This document shows positions 62,238 through 64,000 of a stretch of DNA of 64,000 bases, in pieces. The stretch is from the NCBI GenBank assembly GCA_024114885.1, contig CP099419.1, positions 2,232,001-2,296,000 of the forward strand, read 5' to 3'. The translations under genes and the position numbers were made by a program. The notes beneath the pieces are model-generated. The model saw nothing but the letters and a program-made list of their open reading frames with translations, was not told the origin of the DNA and made no database searches. How positions within the stretch are numbered: the first letter of the stretch is position 1; each line of letters opens with the position of its first letter. The stretch comes from Septoria linicola. Lineage: Eukaryota > Ascomycota > Dothideomycetes > Mycosphaerellales > Mycosphaerellaceae.

Positions 62238-64000
62238 TTTTGTTGATTAGGAACTGCAGTTGACTTCGCACCCAATCGTGAAGAGGTCCTGGGCCTTCTT
62301 CATAGTTCTCGCCAAGTGGTCTATGCGTCTTCGAAGACCAGGGAACAAGCGCTGAAACGCAGCCGGACTTATAATGGCAGCACACTGTCTTAGAACTGGT
62401 GCACTCATGCCCATGATAGCAGCAAGAATTGCCCATGGCTTCCCCATCTTTCAATCTCGGCGGTCTGCTAGAGCATCGCACAGATGAGACTTCGAGGCCG
62501 TCGACTACTGTCGGCCTCCAAGCGGCGCGATTGACGGCTCAAGCTGTGAGCACAGACAGTCCGGCATTGGCGGTGCCTTCTCGATAGCGCGAATCAGGCA
62601 CAACACAGTCTATTCATGCTGACATGACGGCGCCATGTTCGCGTCATACTTAGCGCAACAGACGAGAGGGCCAGTAGGGCAATACGAAGATGCGCGGCCT
62701 TGTGATTGGCTCAACAGCCCTGTCGCTCTATTCTTTGCTCCACCACTCGCGCTACACACTACCAGGTAAGCTTGAAAGCACGTGTTGCGGCTGTTACAGA
62801 TGCACAAGCGGGCAGTGCCTCTGGGCAAGGCTGCTCATAACCCGCGAGAGACGACGGGGTCGTTACCTTGGCTAGCAATCTTGGCCCTAGGACCTTCCGA
62901 ATGAATCAGCATCATTTGCACCACCCTCGCACGCATCAGAATGATGACAGATCTCATCGGTCCAAGACGTGATGCGATGGGCTGAGGACAGCGGTATGCA
63001 TCGATGCAATATCATTTCGTTGCGCAGTGAGCGAGTCTGCTGGGATGCAGAGGATTCGCACTGACTGCAGCATCGTGGCGCTCCATGAGGCCCAGATGCT
63101 ACACCTTGCTGTCACGCGACTGTGAACTGCCCCAAGAATGCCCAAGAACATCTTGGGCATTATTGATGGGGTAGTTTTGTACCATTCGACAATGTTTCAT
63201 GTTCCTCCGAGTATGCACGTAGACATTGGGCAAGAAGAGACGCTCTTTGGCACGGTTTCACTCGGATGTGCTGTTCGAATGGAAGATCGGGGCTAGGTGA
63301 TCCGGTTGAGAATGACGATATTGGCGTTCTTGTAATAGTGACCGATGCTGATAACGTCCTTCAACGTTGGCAGACTCATGGTGGTGAAGTCCTCGTGCCG
63401 ATCGCAGGCCCCAGCGGCGTCCCAGCAGTGTGGCGATGATGGTCAAGCTCGATCCTTGGCCACAGCCAATTGCATAATTATGAAACAGCTCGACCAAGCA
63501 GGCAAGGAGGCAAGGGAGTTGGCGGGGGCTCAAGTCCCATTATCCTTGCAGCATCTGTAGGTGGGCGCACCACTGCTTTGCACAGAAGGACCAGGGTCGT
63601 CGGCTCCAAATCATCGATCAGGGCTGCTTGCAGAACCTCATTGCTACTGGACCGTACGAAGATTCCTTCTTGCTGACGCGTGAATGAGAGTACCGTTGCC
63701 GACAGCTGTGCATGAGTGTAGTTAACGATGAAGATTCGAGTCGGAGCGGATCGCTGCACGCATGATGGGTGGCGGTTCGACCGCGGCTTATCATCCTTTG
63801 CTGACCTCCGTCCATGATTCCAATGGAGAAGCCAAGACGCATTCGTTCATGATGCGTGTATTGAATGGTTCGGCTCAATGATTTGATGATCGCAAATCAA
63901 ATTCTGACTGGCGTGGGCCGAGTGAGGAAATATTGTCAGCATGGTCTGAAGATTGCGCCACGAGAGTTGGCTGATCTGGCGCGGGAAGGATCCAACTAAC
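62238..64000. other. Terminal region without recognised genes
   Basis: 1.76 kb from the start of the transcription factor to the window edge. Only short, mutually overlapping frames occur (62149-62481, 63258-63533, 63478-63759). It contains the perfect hairpin at 63137-63161. A gene that begins beyond the window end cannot be excluded. Confidence 0.4.
63137..63161. repeat. Perfect inverted repeat, 11-bp arms, 3-nt loop
   Basis: The arms aatgcccaaga and tcttgggcatt pair without mismatch around the loop aca. The left arm is preceded by a partial direct copy (cccaagaatg at 63131-63140). It lies in a gene-free tract and could form a stable RNA or DNA hairpin. There is no T-run after it, so a terminator role is not supported. 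Confidence 0.9.

Overview
The window is nuclear DNA of a filamentous ascomycete, most likely a dothideomycete (inference from protein style, not tested). Genes are compact and carry short GT-AG introns of about 49-141 nt, often with a CTGAC-type branch site just upstream of the acceptor. Both strands are used. I see no rRNA, tRNA, CRISPR array, plasmid or phage module. Most exon joins below were read by eye: a GT and an AG were matched so that the frame is kept and the family motif is restored. Starts are always ATG.

Layout. 0.3-5.8 kb: an SDR oxidoreductase, a short F-box/2EXR-like protein, an unrecognised basic protein and ribosomal protein S19. 6.5-13 kb: an alpha/beta-hydrolase fused to an RNA-phosphatase-like domain, a GST, an F-box protein, a small unknown protein and a SnoaL/NTF2-like protein. 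14-22 kb: a PIAS/Siz-type SUMO ligase, divergent from a Boi-type SH3-SAM-PH polarity protein whose SAM domain is broken by a one-base frame change. 23.7-31 kb: a four-helix MARVEL-like membrane protein, ribosomal protein S21, a CBM18-GH16 Crh cell-wall transglycosylase, an alpha/beta-hydrolase, and a membrane/coiled-coil gene cut by an in-frame TAA. 31.6-41 kb: a Ccc2/ATP7-type copper ATPase, the Slx4 nuclease scaffold, and a NACHT NTPase whose normal second half is replaced by an unrelated acidic coiled-coil tail. 42-46.7 kb: a purine-cytosine permease, the histidine methyltransferase Hpm1 and a second SDR. 46.9-58 kb: an unknown single-pass membrane protein, a GT90/CAP10 glycosyltransferase, Golgi CASP (Coy1), and a Vps3-like CORVET subunit divergent from it. 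60-62 kb: a Zn2Cys6 transcription factor. The last 1.8 kb and several tracts of 1-2 kb look empty.

Most genes are single-copy housekeeping genes with no evident secondary-metabolite or defence cluster. The only visible pairing by function is COY1/VPS3, two membrane-traffic genes sharing a 243-bp divergent promoter. The items most worth a second look are the hydrolase-RNA phosphatase fusion, the NACHT protein with the foreign tail, and three reading-frame lesions or ambiguities (about 19.57, 30.35 and 62.0 kb), which could be true lesions or assembly errors. I found no convincing new multi-gene system.
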